64,000 bases of DNA from Podaxis mareebaensis (taxonomy: Eukaryota > Basidiomycota > Agaricomycetes > Agaricales > Agaricaceae), in the NCBI GenBank assembly GCA_018524725.1, contig JAEUWP010000057.1, forward strand, positions 18,008-82,007, in the 5' to 3' direction. The first letter of the stretch is position 1. Each line of letters opens with the position of its first letter. Under the pieces are notes generated by a model that did not search any database, was not told the origin of the DNA, and worked only from the letters and a program-made list of their open reading frames with translations. A program made the position numbers and the translations under genes. Below, one piece after another: positions 37,501 to 48,700 of the stretch.

Positions 37501-38765
37501 ACTCGAAGTGTATTGCTATCGGTGAGTGTCCTTATTGTAGTGACAAAGATATGAAGTTGACGCATTGGACAGAGGATGAGATGGATGTTTCGGCACTCAA
37601 TCTGGGCATGATCGCCGCATATTACAATATTTCCTGTATGTCTTTCCCATTCTACATATTGGGACATATTACTGACATGGTGATAGACGTCACCGTCGAG
37701 GTTTATACCCTCTCTCTCAAGGAACGCACGAAGCTCAAGGGCCTCCTCGAAGTCGTCTCCTCGTCTGCGGAGTTTGAAAGTATCCCCATCCGTCGGCACG
37801 AAGAAGTGCTGTTGCGCCGCATTTACGACCGAGTTCCTGTCAAGCTCGACCACGTCGATTTCGAAGCTCCCCACTTCAAGACATTCTTGCTGCTGCAGGC
37901 GCACTTTTCACGTTTGCAACTCCCGCCTGATCTTGCTGCGGACCAGGTTCTTGTTCTGGAAAAGATCTTGAACCTGTTGTCAGCATGTGTGGATGTCATG
38001 TCGTCGAATGCGTGGTTGAATGCTCTGGGTGCCATGGACCTTTCACAGATGTGTGTGCAAGCAATGTGGGAGAAGGATTCACCGTTGAAGCAGGTCCCAC
38101 ATTTCGAACCAGAGGTGAGTTATCGATTTCATACATCATGATGCAGCTCAGTGACTAACATTTACATGAAAGCTTATCAAACGATGCAACGAGGCGGGTA
38201 TCGAGACAGTGTACGATATCATGGAAATGGAGGATGATGATCGCACAAAGCTGCTCCAGATGACCTCGTCACAGATGTACGTCCTACCTTGCGTTGTGAG
38301 CCCATCGCAATTTTGACCGCTTTGTTTAGGCGCGATGTCGCGATGTTCGTCAATTCGTATCCCACCCTCGATGTCTCATACGACCTCGTCAAAGGCGATT
38401 ATACTGCCGGTGCCCCTATCACTCTCAAAGTTACCCTCGCACGTGATGTCGACGAGGACGAAGAAGAGAGTGACCAAACCGTCATCGCGCCGTTCTATCC
38501 ATTGAAAAAACTCGCCAACTGGTGGGTGGTCCTTGGAGACCGAGACAGTCGGCAACTCTACGTGATTAAAAAGGTCACTGTGACCAAGAGCCTCGTCGTC
38601 AAGCTCGAGTTTACGTTGCCCAAGGGTACACACCGTCCTCGACTTTATGTTGTGTGTGACTCGTATGTTGGTGCTGATCACGATATCGAGCTTGACCCAA
38701 TTGAGGTGGCAGAGGGAGAGGAGAGCGATAGTGATGAGGATATGGAGAGTGATGATGAGGAGTGA
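31527..38765 (+). CDS. BRR2: Brr2, U5 snRNP RNA helicase (intact copy A)
   Basis: Ski2-like helicase that unwinds U4/U6 to activate the spliceosome. About 15 exons, roughly 2,160 residues. Order: N-terminal region ([33 protein letters not shown]); an acidic tract at about residues 215-260; cassette 1 with APTGAGKTN (split by intron 1 at 33084-33133), DEIH, SATLPNY and [12 protein letters not shown]; winged-helix and Sec63 units; cassette 2 with [23 protein letters not shown] and [11 protein letters not shown]; a second Sec63 unit ending [13 protein letters not shown] and [12 protein letters not shown]; then an acidic tail. Cassette 2 carries DEIQ rather than DExH at 36298-36309, in keeping with the known non-catalytic role of the second Brr2 cassette. 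Only this copy is complete. Confidence 0.95.
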
Positions 38766-39177
38766 TGAACAGACGAGTTCCAGGGACCATACAGTTTTGC
38801 TTTTTCGTCGATTTCATGCTTGCGGTGTATTTGTAGCCATTGTAGATAACACATATGTTTTGCGTAGTTTTTGATGATACCTTATAATTCATGTGTGGTC
38901 GCTCAGTCTTAGTCGCGAGAAGCGAACAACGCGCAAATTAAGCACACATCCAACTTGAGCAGGCTTAAGAGTCGATGCGTACTGATAGAGTGGATCAGCG
39001 AGTAGGTTAAGGGTTGCAGGTTGGGACATGATAGTGAAATTAATTCATCTTTTCTTCATGAGCGTCTTCCTTAGTCTATCCCCGAAAAACAGACGTGAGG
39101 AAGGTGATTGCGTTCGAGTGCTGAACGCGTGGCGACATCATAGCTCAAGTACTCACTCTTCCTGCTAATGCTCACTG
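38766..39177. other. Brr2-MCU spacer, copy A
   Basis: Brr2 3' flank and MCU 5' flank. Blocks such as ATGCTTGCGGTGTATTTGTAG and CTTATAATTCATGTGTGGTC recur at 49866-50226 and 61470-61880, so this spacer belongs to the duplicated unit. Confidence 0.7.
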
Positions 39178-40300
39178 CGCACTTGACGTTGGTAGCATTC
39201 CGTCGTCGTAGCCCTTTGTCTGTCGTAGCAGCCAGGATATCATTATACCATCAACCATGGACAGTTCAAAGGAGATTCATTACGGGGAATACAGACTCGA
39301 ACAAACTCGGTGGGATCAAGATACAGCATTCACGTTTATAGCAGAAAAGGGGCCAGATGCAAAATGAAGGTGGAACGGTGATCTATTTGGTAATGGGAAT
39401 GGGAAGGACGAGTTGTAGGGAGTAGGTGAAGGCAAAGGTATGCTATTTCAACAGACACTAGTAGAGCTTCATTCACAAATCTGAACAGGAAAGCTCGAAC
39501 GACATCATCACGTATATTCAAACCCATCCTCCCACTCGGACATCTCCTACATTCCACCAACTTCGAGCAACACCACGGGTCCAAAATGCCAGCATCGGCG
39601 CTAACACTACCGCCCACAGTATTCCTCCTTCACCCACCTCAACCCTGTCCCACGTCGGAAGGTTGATACTGTTGTCTCTGGGGCTTCCTATGCCTGATGT
39701 GTCCTTTCGCAGCGTGTCGCCGGCGAGGAGGGCATTTGAGTAGTCTGATTCGACAGATGCAGGAGATTTCGTGAGAGACGCAACAAAGGACGCCGAGTTC
39801 CAAATAGCGCTAGCATACGAGTGCGAGCTCAGTCGCGACGGCCACGATCCTCACGATAGTGAAACAAATGAATATACAGAACAAGAGGGGCAGGCGAAAG
39901 AGCAAGCGATAAGAGGGCAAGTACCGACATTCGCGGACCAAACGAGGTATTTGAGAAGACTAGACGTCGTGGAGAAACGGTTGGCGGGGTTGGAGGTAAT
40001 CAAGAGAGTGTGTGGTGAGGAAGCGCAGAGGGGTGCAAGAAGGTTGGCCATCGGTGGATTTGGGATGTCTCAAGCCGTCAGGAGGCTCTACACCGTGCGG
40101 GAGGGTTCGATCTGGAGTTGTGGGCAGAGTTGATTGGGGAACGAAGGGCTTTGTACAAAGAAATTGGGCGCATTGCGGAAGACTAAGACGAGCAAAGGGC
40201 ACACGAAGACAACGACGACGGCGACGACGATGGCGATGGCATTGTCGAGCAAGTCCGGTTAAAGCAGGGAAGAGAGGATAAAATATTGGATATTGGATAA
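39178..40300 (+). pseudogene. mitochondrial calcium uniporter, copy A, broken
   Basis: Homologous along its length to the MCU copies at 50227 and 61881. The presequence start is kept. A one-base loss at about 39338 shifts the frame, another follows in the segment matching FLLHPSQP, and about 280 bases are missing at 40066 relative to copy C. That gap removes the exon with the DIME pore motif and the membrane helices around it. A TAA interrupts the last exon at 40184-40186. The coiled-coil part (RRLDVVEKRLAGLE) is still readable. It cannot make a channel. Confidence 0.85.
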
Positions 40301-40871
40301 TAACACATCTTATTCGAGACTTGGGTAGGTCCGCGTTAGGAGTATCACGATGATTGGTGTGTGTGTGGAGGCATTTTTACAAAAGGAATGAACTGCCACG
40401 AATATGAGAGTCGTCGAGACCCCCATAGCTTGCCCGTCGCTAGCAACATGGTCATCATCACGGGCGTGCAATCCTACGGGCACGAGGACCTGGTAGTGTC
40501 TGCCAGTTCTGTGACTCAAGCCACCTGAACACGGTGACACCTGTTTACCCCAGGACATGGTGGTATCGGCCAAATGAGCTATATATTGACAGTCAACTCA
40601 GATGCAGAAGCTCTTCTCAGATATGTGGCAATTGTTGTGTTAGACCTTCATCTCGATTCTAAACGCAGACGATGGCAGTCGAACAGCCTTGCTTCTGACG
40701 CCCATCAACGTTCAACGCAGGCTGAACGTGCTGTTGCACGGAATGTTCCATGAAACGTTAGCCAATCCGGGCCCTTGGTGCAGATGCCATGAGGCAACTC
40801 GAGGCAGTTTTGACGCCCTAACCTTGCCTTTCACCCATTCCCCTACGTCCGTCTCAGCGAGAACCGTCGCC
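40301..40871. other. MCU-NLR spacer, copy A
   Basis: Contains the short Brr2 fragment at 40428-40490 and the NLR 5' flank. A TATATAT stretch at 40580-40586 is conserved at 51941 in the second unit, but lies about 290 bases before the ATG, so its promoter role is uncertain. Confidence 0.5.
40428..40490 (+). repeat. extra Brr2 exon fragment, copy A (truncated)
   Basis: Matches Brr2 coding sequence starting near 37008 (codons for SLPVAS.MVII.GVQSY) in the same orientation. It has no intron or reading frame of its own. It stops after about 63 bases, where the NLR-bearing sequence begins. Confidence 0.8.
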
Positions 40872-43800
40872 ATGAAAAGGAAATTACTCAGTCCCCTTAT
40901 GTCCCTGCAAGGCCGTATGTCACGCTCCGAACGACGCAGGCAGGAATCAATGCCTGAAGGCCCAAATAAGAACGCATCTCAGGAACTACCTATCCTACAG
41001 GCGAGTAGCAGCCAAGCCTCTATCGAAGGTAGGCTCGAGTGTTCGCTAGTCAGCCTTGGGAGTATGACTTATAGTCCGTCGCTTAGTGCCCAATGCTGAG
41101 TCCCGATCTCGACGGACGGATGAACTTACAAGTACGCTATCTCTGCATATCTCGCGCCGTGGTTAAAAATGCTGAATTCATTCTTCCTGAAGGACATAAT
41201 CAAGCAACGCTCGAGAATGCACACAACCCTGCGACAAATCAACCAACAATAGTCGAAACTCGAGGCGAAGGCATCAATAACACACCTCAAGACCCACCTA
41301 TCGTACAGACAGACAGCGACCAGGACTCGATCCAAGGTGGGCTTGAGCGCTCATCAGCTGGCCTTTGAGCATTACTTACAATCCATTGCCTAGTGCCCAA
41401 TGCGGAATCCGAATCCCAATGGATAGATGAACCCACAAGTGCGCTATCTTTCCATATTTTATACCATGGTCAAAAATGTTGAATTCGCTTTCCTGAAGGA
41501 CACAACCCAGAAATGTTCAAAAACGCACACAACTTTGTGATCAACCACCTGACAATGGTCGAAGATCGACACACACACATCAGCATGCCACAAGTAAGTG
41601 ATTTCGCGCTCGAGGAAGCACTTTCAGTCTCATATATTCCATCGACAGATGATCAAGTCCGGTAGGCTGTTCCTTGAGAATGACAACTTGGGATTCTCAT
41701 ATCATTACAGATCTGATTGACAAACTCCGTTCCGAGGGCGCTTCATATAAATCGCGGCACTCTGCCTATGGCGATCCCATGGGATGCATGCCCGGTACAC
41801 GCGTCAATGTCCTCGAAGAGTTGGAAGCACAAGCTTCTGACAAGAAGGGTGTCAAGGTGCATTGGCTTGCAGGAATGGCAGGCATCGGGAAGTCGACGAT
41901 CGCGCAGTCGCTGTGCGAGCGCTTTGATCAACGGCAAATGCTTGGGGCGAGTTTCTTTTGCTCTCGAGCGTCAGACAAAACCAAGGACGCGCGCCGCATC
42001 ATCTTGGGTGTTGCATACGGCCTTGCCAAGGGTTCACCGACTTTCAATGCGGAGCTTGTGAAGGTTCTGGAGAGGGACGCAGATTTAATGGAGTCGAATA
42101 ACATGGAAGAACAGTTCACAAAACTCATTGTTGAACCATTACGGACCACCGTCGATAGCCGGGTCGGGATCTACAAGATTGTGGTCATTGATGCTCTTGA
42201 CGAATGCACAAACGCTAACCACGTCAAGCGGCTCATCCGGGTCATTCTCGGTTCCCCTTCTGACCTTCCCCTCAAGTTTTTCCTCGTCAGCAGAGCCGAT
42301 GACTTCATCACTACCGCCTTCAGTTCTTCGAACGGTTCCCACAATACATTCTTGCTTCACGAGGTGGAGAGAAGCGTAGTGGAGAACGACATCCGGATGT
42401 ATATGAAGGCATCGCTGGCCGAGATCAAGAGAGACTATGATCCGAACAAGGAGGATGGGTGGCCACCCGATAGCGAATTGTCTCAAATTGTCAAGGACTC
42501 TGGAAAACTTTTCGTCTACGCAGTTACGGCAGCGCGTTATATTCGGGACGGCAAACGAGCCCGTTACAAACAACGGCTCACTTCCTTGGCAGATCATGCA
42601 TGGAGCCCGCAACAAACGTCGGCCATCGATGGGCTATATGGAGATATTGTTCAGCAAGCCTGCGATGGTCAGGAACGTGGAGAATTGCCCTTCATGAGAA
42701 CCCTTGTCTCGTTTGTCATATTCCTTCAACATCCGTTATCAATCGACGCCCTTTCCACATTGTCAGGGATACCAGATCCCGTCGCCTATTTATCGCCACT
42801 GAACTCCGTGATTCACATCCCCCCTGGAGAACACGCTCGAGTGTCCCCATTTCATACATCCTTCCCGGAGTTCCTCGTAGACCCTTACCGCTGCCCACCA
42901 GAGCGTTTCTCCCCATTTGCGCCTCTCGTCCCCGCTGATGGTCACGCAGAACTTGCACTCAAATGCCTCGAGCTCATGAACCAGTCGCTCAAGTATAACA
43001 TCTGTGATGTTCCCGAAAAGTTAACCATCTCGCATATGGACAGAACCAATCCACCCGAGGATACCAGCAAAATCTCCGAGGCACTCAAATACGCGTGCAT
43101 TTATTGGGCCACCCATTTAAATGAGGTCGGGGATTCAAGCGAGCCAGCCATTAGCGATGCTTTGGGCAACTTCCTGAAAACTCACCTGTTGCATTGGATG
43201 GAGTGTTTGAGTATTGTTGGTGAACTGAGGACAGGGGTTAAATCGCTTCTCAGTGCAAGCGCCACCCTCTCGGTAAGTCTTAATGATGAGAAAACAAGGA
43301 CCATGTGCTGATGTCATGGCAGCGTGCCCAAACTACAGATGGTGAGGATTTGCGACCGCTCGTTGATGATGCCTGTCGGTTTCTGCGGATGAATTTTGAG
43401 GGTATCCAGCAGAATTGTTTTGAGGTTTATCAGTCGGCGTTCACGTGGATTCCCAGGAAGTGTTTAATGCGTCAAGTTTATGGCACACAGGTGAAGGGCC
43501 CTCGAAGTGTCGTAATGGGTCTACCTGACTCCTGGGGACGGATGGAACACTGCATGGGTGGAGGTTCAAGGATCGAGTCTGTTGCTTTCTCACCCGACGG
43601 CATGCGAGTTGCCTCGGGATCGAAGGATCGGACGGTGAGGATATGGAATGTGGGGACTGGCGAGGAGGAAGCGCGGTTGGAGGGCCACACGGGTTGGGTG
43701 TGGTCTGTCGCTTTCTCGCCCGATGGTATGCGAGTTGCCTCGGGATCTTGGGATAGGACGGTGAGGATCTGGAATGTGGGGACTGGCGAGGAGGAAGCGC

Positions 43801-45251
43801 GGTTGGAGGGCCACACGGGTTGGGTGTTGCCTGTCGCTTTCTCGCCCGACGGCACGCGAGTTGCCTCTGGATCGAAGGATCGGACGGTGAGGATCTGGAA
43901 TGTGGGGACTGGCGAAGAGGAAGCGCGGTTGGAGGGCCACACAGATTTGGTGTTGTCTGTCGCATTCTCGCCCGACGGCATGCGAGTTGCCTCGGGATCG
44001 AAGGATCGGACGGTAAGGATCTGGAATGTGGGGACTGGCGAGGAGGAAGCGCGGTTGGAGGGCCACACGGGTTCGGTGTCGTCTGTCGCTTTCTCGCCCG
44101 ACGGCATGCGAGTTGCCTCGGGATCGTTGGATGGGACGGTGAGGATCTGGAATGTGGGGACTGGCGAGGAGGAAGCGCAGTTGGAGGGCCACATGGATTC
44201 GGTGTTGTCTGTTGCTTTCTCGCCCGACGGCATGCGAGTTGCCTCGGGATCGAAGGATCGGACGGTGAGGATCTGGAATGTGGGGACTGGTGAGGAGGAA
44301 GCGCAGTTGGAGGGCCACATGAACGAGGTGTTGTCTGTCGCTTTCTCGCCCAATGGTATGCGAGTTGCCTCGGGATCATTGGATGGGACGGTGAGGATCT
44401 GGATTGTGGGGACTGGCGAGGAGGAAGCCCGGTTGGAGGGCCACACGGGTTCGGTATCGTCTGTCGCTTTCTCGCCCGACGGCATGCGAGTTGCCTCGGG
44501 TTCGGAGGATGGGACGGTGAGGATCTGGAATGTGGGGACTGGCGAGGAGGAAGCCCAGTTGGAGGGCCACATGGAGGAGGTGTGGTCTGTCGCTTTTTCG
44601 CCCGACGGCATGCGAGTTGCCTCGGGATCAGAGGATGGGACAGTGAGGATCTGGAATGTGGGGACTGGCGAGGAGGAAGCCCAGTTGGAGGGCCACACGG
44701 CTCCGGTGTTGTCTGTCGCTTTCTCGCCTGACGGCATGCGAGTTGCCTCGGGATCAAAGGATCGGACGGTGAGGATCTGGAATGTGGGGACTGGCGAGGA
44801 GGAAGCCCAGTTGGAAGGCCACACGGCTCCGGTGTTGTCTGTCATTTTCTCGCCGGACGGCATGCGAGTTGCCTCAGGATCGGAGGACGGGACGGTGAGG
44901 ATCTGGAGTGTGGGGACTGGCGAGGAGGAAGCGCGGTTGGACGGCCACACGGGTTCGATGTTGTCTGTCGCTTTCTCGCCCGATGGCATGCGAGTTGCCT
45001 CGAGATCGCAGGATGGGATGGTGAGGATCTGGAATGTGGGAACTGGTGAAGAAGACAAGTCGGCCGGTGGTTCATGCAACATTGAATTCAGGCTATGTCC
45101 TTTTCCGCTTGACTTGCCTGTCAATTGTAATTGGGTGATGGGTGCACATTGCCATTGCTGGATCCCCCTTCATTATCGGGCCAGGACGTTAAGTGCATTT
45201 TTTGTTGGAGCACTACATCTGAACATTGTGGTTTTTGTCACTCCGGAGTAG
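40872..45251 (+). CDS. NACHT-WD40 NLR receptor A (12 WD40 repeats)
   Basis: STAND/NLR protein of the fungal incompatibility type. Eight exons (40872-41028, 41087-41131, 41205-41336, 41394-41438, 41511-41593, 41649-41661, 41711-43272, 43323-45251) close in frame to 1,321 residues. The N-terminal 155 residues have no known effector fold; exons 2-3 and 4-5 are a tandem duplicate carrying NAHN...T.VE. NACHT: Walker A GMAGIGKST at 41872-41898, Walker B VVIDALDEC at 42181-42207, sensor FFLVSRADDF. Then a linker with typical LSIDALSTLSGIPDPVAYLSPL and HTSFPEFLVDPYRC. From residue 765, twelve 42-residue WD40 units. The C-terminal cap includes CHCWIPLHYRA. No lesion is seen, so it should be functional; likely role is non-self recognition and cell death. 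Confidence 0.92.
41029..41593 (+). repeat. tandem exon-intron duplication in the N-terminal region of NLR A
   Basis: Two blocks, 41029-41336 and 41337-41593, each run intron, 45-nt exon starting with VPNAES, intron of 72-73 nt, then an exon with NAHN followed by T.VE. The two 45-nt exons have the same length and phase. Intron sequences match too (GCTATCT, AAAAATG, TTCCTGAAGGACA). Confidence 0.85.
43578..45060 (+). repeat. 12 near-identical 126-base WD40 repeats
   Basis: Each unit reads SVAFSPDGMRVASGS-x-D-x-TVRIWNVGTGEEEA-x-LEGH followed by four or five variable positions. The period is 126 bases (42 codons). Changes are concentrated at the positions marked x and at the four residues after LEGH. 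Confidence 0.95.
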
Positions 45252-45798
45252 ATTATAGTCATTTTTTTTGGCCCAGGTAGATAATCCTCATGAATGCAGC
45301 TCGTATCTCACTGGAGAGTCGCACATGAGTGAGCTCAGGGCTTGTGTGTCATGGATGGCTCACCTCAGTGTCTCCGCTGCGAAGGCAGACAGTCGAGGTG
45401 AGTTGGTGCGACAGTCCTGTTTCTATCCTGCTTGTAGACTGGCTAATCGGGAAATTTTTATAAGGCAATATTCACGATGGACCCACAATCATGCAGGCCA
45501 TCCGTCCACCTGGATTGAATATCTCCGACCCTACGCTGTCCACCAGTCTGACTAGGCGGGGTAACACCGTGCCCGATCCCTTCAACACATAGCAGAATGC
45601 ACATATCAAGGAAGATATGTTTTTTTCTGGCGCAGTTTTGATCATCCTTGCATGCTAAAACCAGAGTGGGATGTGTTGGAATTGATTCGAGGACTCATCG
45701 CTTGCACTTATACCAAGGATGGGATTAATGGGTTGGATTACATAAGCAGCCATTACATAGCCAAAAAGTGTAGTTGTCCAATTCTCCCATAGACCATC
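45252..45798. other. NLR A - dead Brr2 B junction region
   Basis: NLR 3' flank, then the 43-base EZH fragment (45314-45356), about 290 bases of unidentified sequence also present before copy C (56480-56710), and finally a copy of the Brr2 promoter (from about 45630). Confidence 0.65.
45314..45356. repeat. EZH coding fragment, copy in unit 1
   Basis: 39 of 43 bases match 31123-31165 inside the EZH gene. It has no coding role here. Confidence 0.75.
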
Positions 45799-48700
45799 GT
45801 GTCTGGCCGCCCCGGAGAACCAGATGTTTCTGGATACAACTACGGCGCTATCTCCTCTCTTGTCCTTACTGCCGATGGGTCTGCTCTTCCATGCAGAGAC
45901 GAGGAGCCAGACGGCGCACCAACTTCGCTCGTAGGCTGCATCTATTTACAGGAAATGGGCTCTCGTGTCGTCCTCCAAGCCCCTAAGGACCTCGACAAGA
46001 AGAAGGAAAAGCCTGCAGAGGCACATGAACACGCGGGTAAGCAGGTGAATCGATGTGCAGAGGGTGCTGGCTTCGGCTATGCAGACATCGAGTCCACTCA
46101 GGAGTTGGAGGGCCTCACATATCGACCTAGTTGATGAAGCTCTTCGACTATCAGCGCCATTACATTATCCAAGTTTTCATCAAGAACCGCGATGCCTTTG
46201 TCCGGTGCACGAAGCTCATGCATAGCGATGCCGACGAGCGCGGACCGTGCATCGAAAGATTAGGAACAGGGATGAGGCGGTGCGGTGGTTAGAGTATACA
46301 CACTTGTGAGTGTTCGCATTAGGTTGTGGCTAGCGGAATTCCAAACTGATTTTATCGATAGGTATGTTCGTATGCTCAAGGACCCTGGCCTTTAAAGTGT
46401 CAGTATCGACTATTAGGACGACGCAGGCCTTATACAGAAACGCGCTGACATTGTCCACTCCGCCGTTGTACTTCTGGAGAAGTGCCAGCTCATTCAATAC
46501 GAACGCGCGTCGGGACGTTTCCGGAGCACCGAACTCGGCAAGATTGTGTCACATTACTATGTGTCGTATACTCGATGATGATGCACAACGGGTACTTGAA
46601 GCCTACGATGTCAACGTTGGAATTGTTCAGAGTGTTCGCGTTGTCGAACGAATTCAAGCTGACGGCTGTTTGGCAAGGGGTGATTTCTCTTACCTGATCT
46701 TGTTGGGTTGATGTTGATGACGATTGCAGGAGAAATTGGAGTCGACGAAGCTGTTGCAGCGTATTCCGATACCAGTCAAGGGGAGCGTCGAGGAGCCTGC
46801 CGCGAAGATCAATGTGTTTATTACTGGCGTATATCTCGCAGTTGAAGCTCGAAGGGTTCGTTCTTGTCGCGGATATGGTCTTAGTACAGCAATCCGCTGG
46901 ACGGTGAGCGTCTTTCCTTTTCTCCAGGTGACTGATTTCTAATGTGACCCAATGCGTTTAGTATCCTTCGTGTGATGTTTGAGATTTGTCTCAAACGAGG
47001 GTGGGCCATTCCTGCGAAGGCCGCACTGGACCTGTGCAAGACGGTCGAGAAGCGGATGTGGGGATCCAGGGAAGCTCGTGCATAGACTGGTGCACAGTTT
47101 CCCTAAATTTCAGTGAGTGCTTTCGAACATTTTCTTCTCAATCCGCGTTAATCAATTTGTATAGACTTCAGGCCTAGGTCCAACCGATCACTCGCTCTCT
47201 CCTTTGCATAGATCTCTCCATCATCCCCGATTTCCGATGGGATGAAAAGATCCATGGTTCCGCGGAGACCTTCATCATCCTCGTTGTCGACGTCGATGGC
47301 GAAGTGATCTTGTTCCACGACAACTTCGGGCTTCGTCAACGATACGCCGGGGACGAGCATAATGTCACCCTCACTGTCCCCATGTTTGAACCCGTTCCTC
47401 CCAACTATTATATCTCTGTTGTTTCCGACAGATAATTGCACTCCGAGACCAGGCTGCCAATCAGCTTCAAACATCTCATTCTCCCCGCCAAGTTCCCGCC
47501 TCCCACTTCTCTCCTTGACCTCCAAGCTCTTCCGTTATCAGCGCTCCACAACAAGGAATTCAAAGCAATTTATGTCACCATCGTCAATGATTCAACAAGA
47601 TTCAGACGCCAGTTTCCACGCGCTTTATACGTTTGATGAAAATGTCTTCATGTGCTCCGACGGGAAGCGGCAAGACGATTTGCGCAGAGTTCGCGCTGTT
47701 GAGGTTATGGAGTAAGGGGAGCAGCCGAGAGCCGTGTGTATCGAGACACTCTGGGAGATGGTGGACCAGAGGGTGGAGGAGTGGAGGAGGGAATCCGGGA
47801 ACCTGCAAGGTGGGAAGGAGATCGTGGGTCTTACCGGGAGACCAGTGCGGATTTGAGGTTGTTGGAGAAGGCGGGTGTGGTTGTGTGACGCCTACCCAGG
47901 TGAGCTCTACCACTTTTGGTTAGATGGATAGGATGGTGACGCGCTGATTCAGTGGGATGTTTTGTCGAGGCAATGGTGCCAGCAGGAGAACGTGCAGAGT
48001 ATCGGGTTGCTGATTGCGGATGAGATCCAGCAGGTCGGATGCGGTATGTCTCGCTCCAGACTAAGGTGCCGATGCGTATTGTTGGATGTGGTGTGTCCCT
48101 TGCAAACGCAGAAGGCCTCGGAGAGTGGATCGGCGCGAAGTCTCACACGATCTTCAATTTCTCATCCAAGTATGTTTCCTTACCTCCCTAATTATCGGTG
48201 TGGATGCTGATAATGACTCTAGCGCACGACCACTGAACATAGAGGATCATCCATATTCAATCTTTCACGATCCCCCACTTCCCATCTCTCATGATCGCCA
48301 TGTCCAAGTCCGCTTACCTCGCCATTCTCGAATATTCACCCACGAAGCCGGTCGTCGTCTTCGTTCCATCGCGTCGACAGTGCCGTCTCACAGTCGATGA
48401 TCTCCTCACCCACTGTGCAGCCGACGACGACCAGGATCGTTTCCTCAACCTCGAGCTCGATGAGCTACAGAAGCACTTGGATCATATCAGCGACAAGGGG
48501 CTCGTGGAGACGTTGAAGCACGGTATCGGGTACTACCATGAGGCGTTGGATAAACAGGACAAGAGGATTGTACAACGCTTGTTCGAGCCCGGTGTGATTC
48601 AAGTGCTCGTTGCTTCCAAGGTGCATTACATCGCTTCCGCGTGTCACCCAATGAATTGTAGTACTGACTTCCCTGTAGGATACTACGTGGGGCTTGCTCG

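Noticed and set aside
31530..38681. Several 90-180 codon minus-strand frames opposite Brr2 exons
   Set aside because: Shadows of strongly coding sequence, and different in the decayed copies without any constraint.
43578..45060. Regular repeats considered as a CRISPR-like or satellite array
   Set aside because: Units are protein-coding WD40 blades of 42 codons with no spacers, in a eukaryotic genome.
43441..45124. Long minus-strand open frames (438 and 548 codons) opposite the WD40 repeats of NLR A
   Set aside because: The 126-base repeat is a multiple of three, so any frame lacking a stop in one unit stays open through all units. The translation is a serine/proline/arginine-rich repeat with no domain. 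The plus strand is clearly the coding one.
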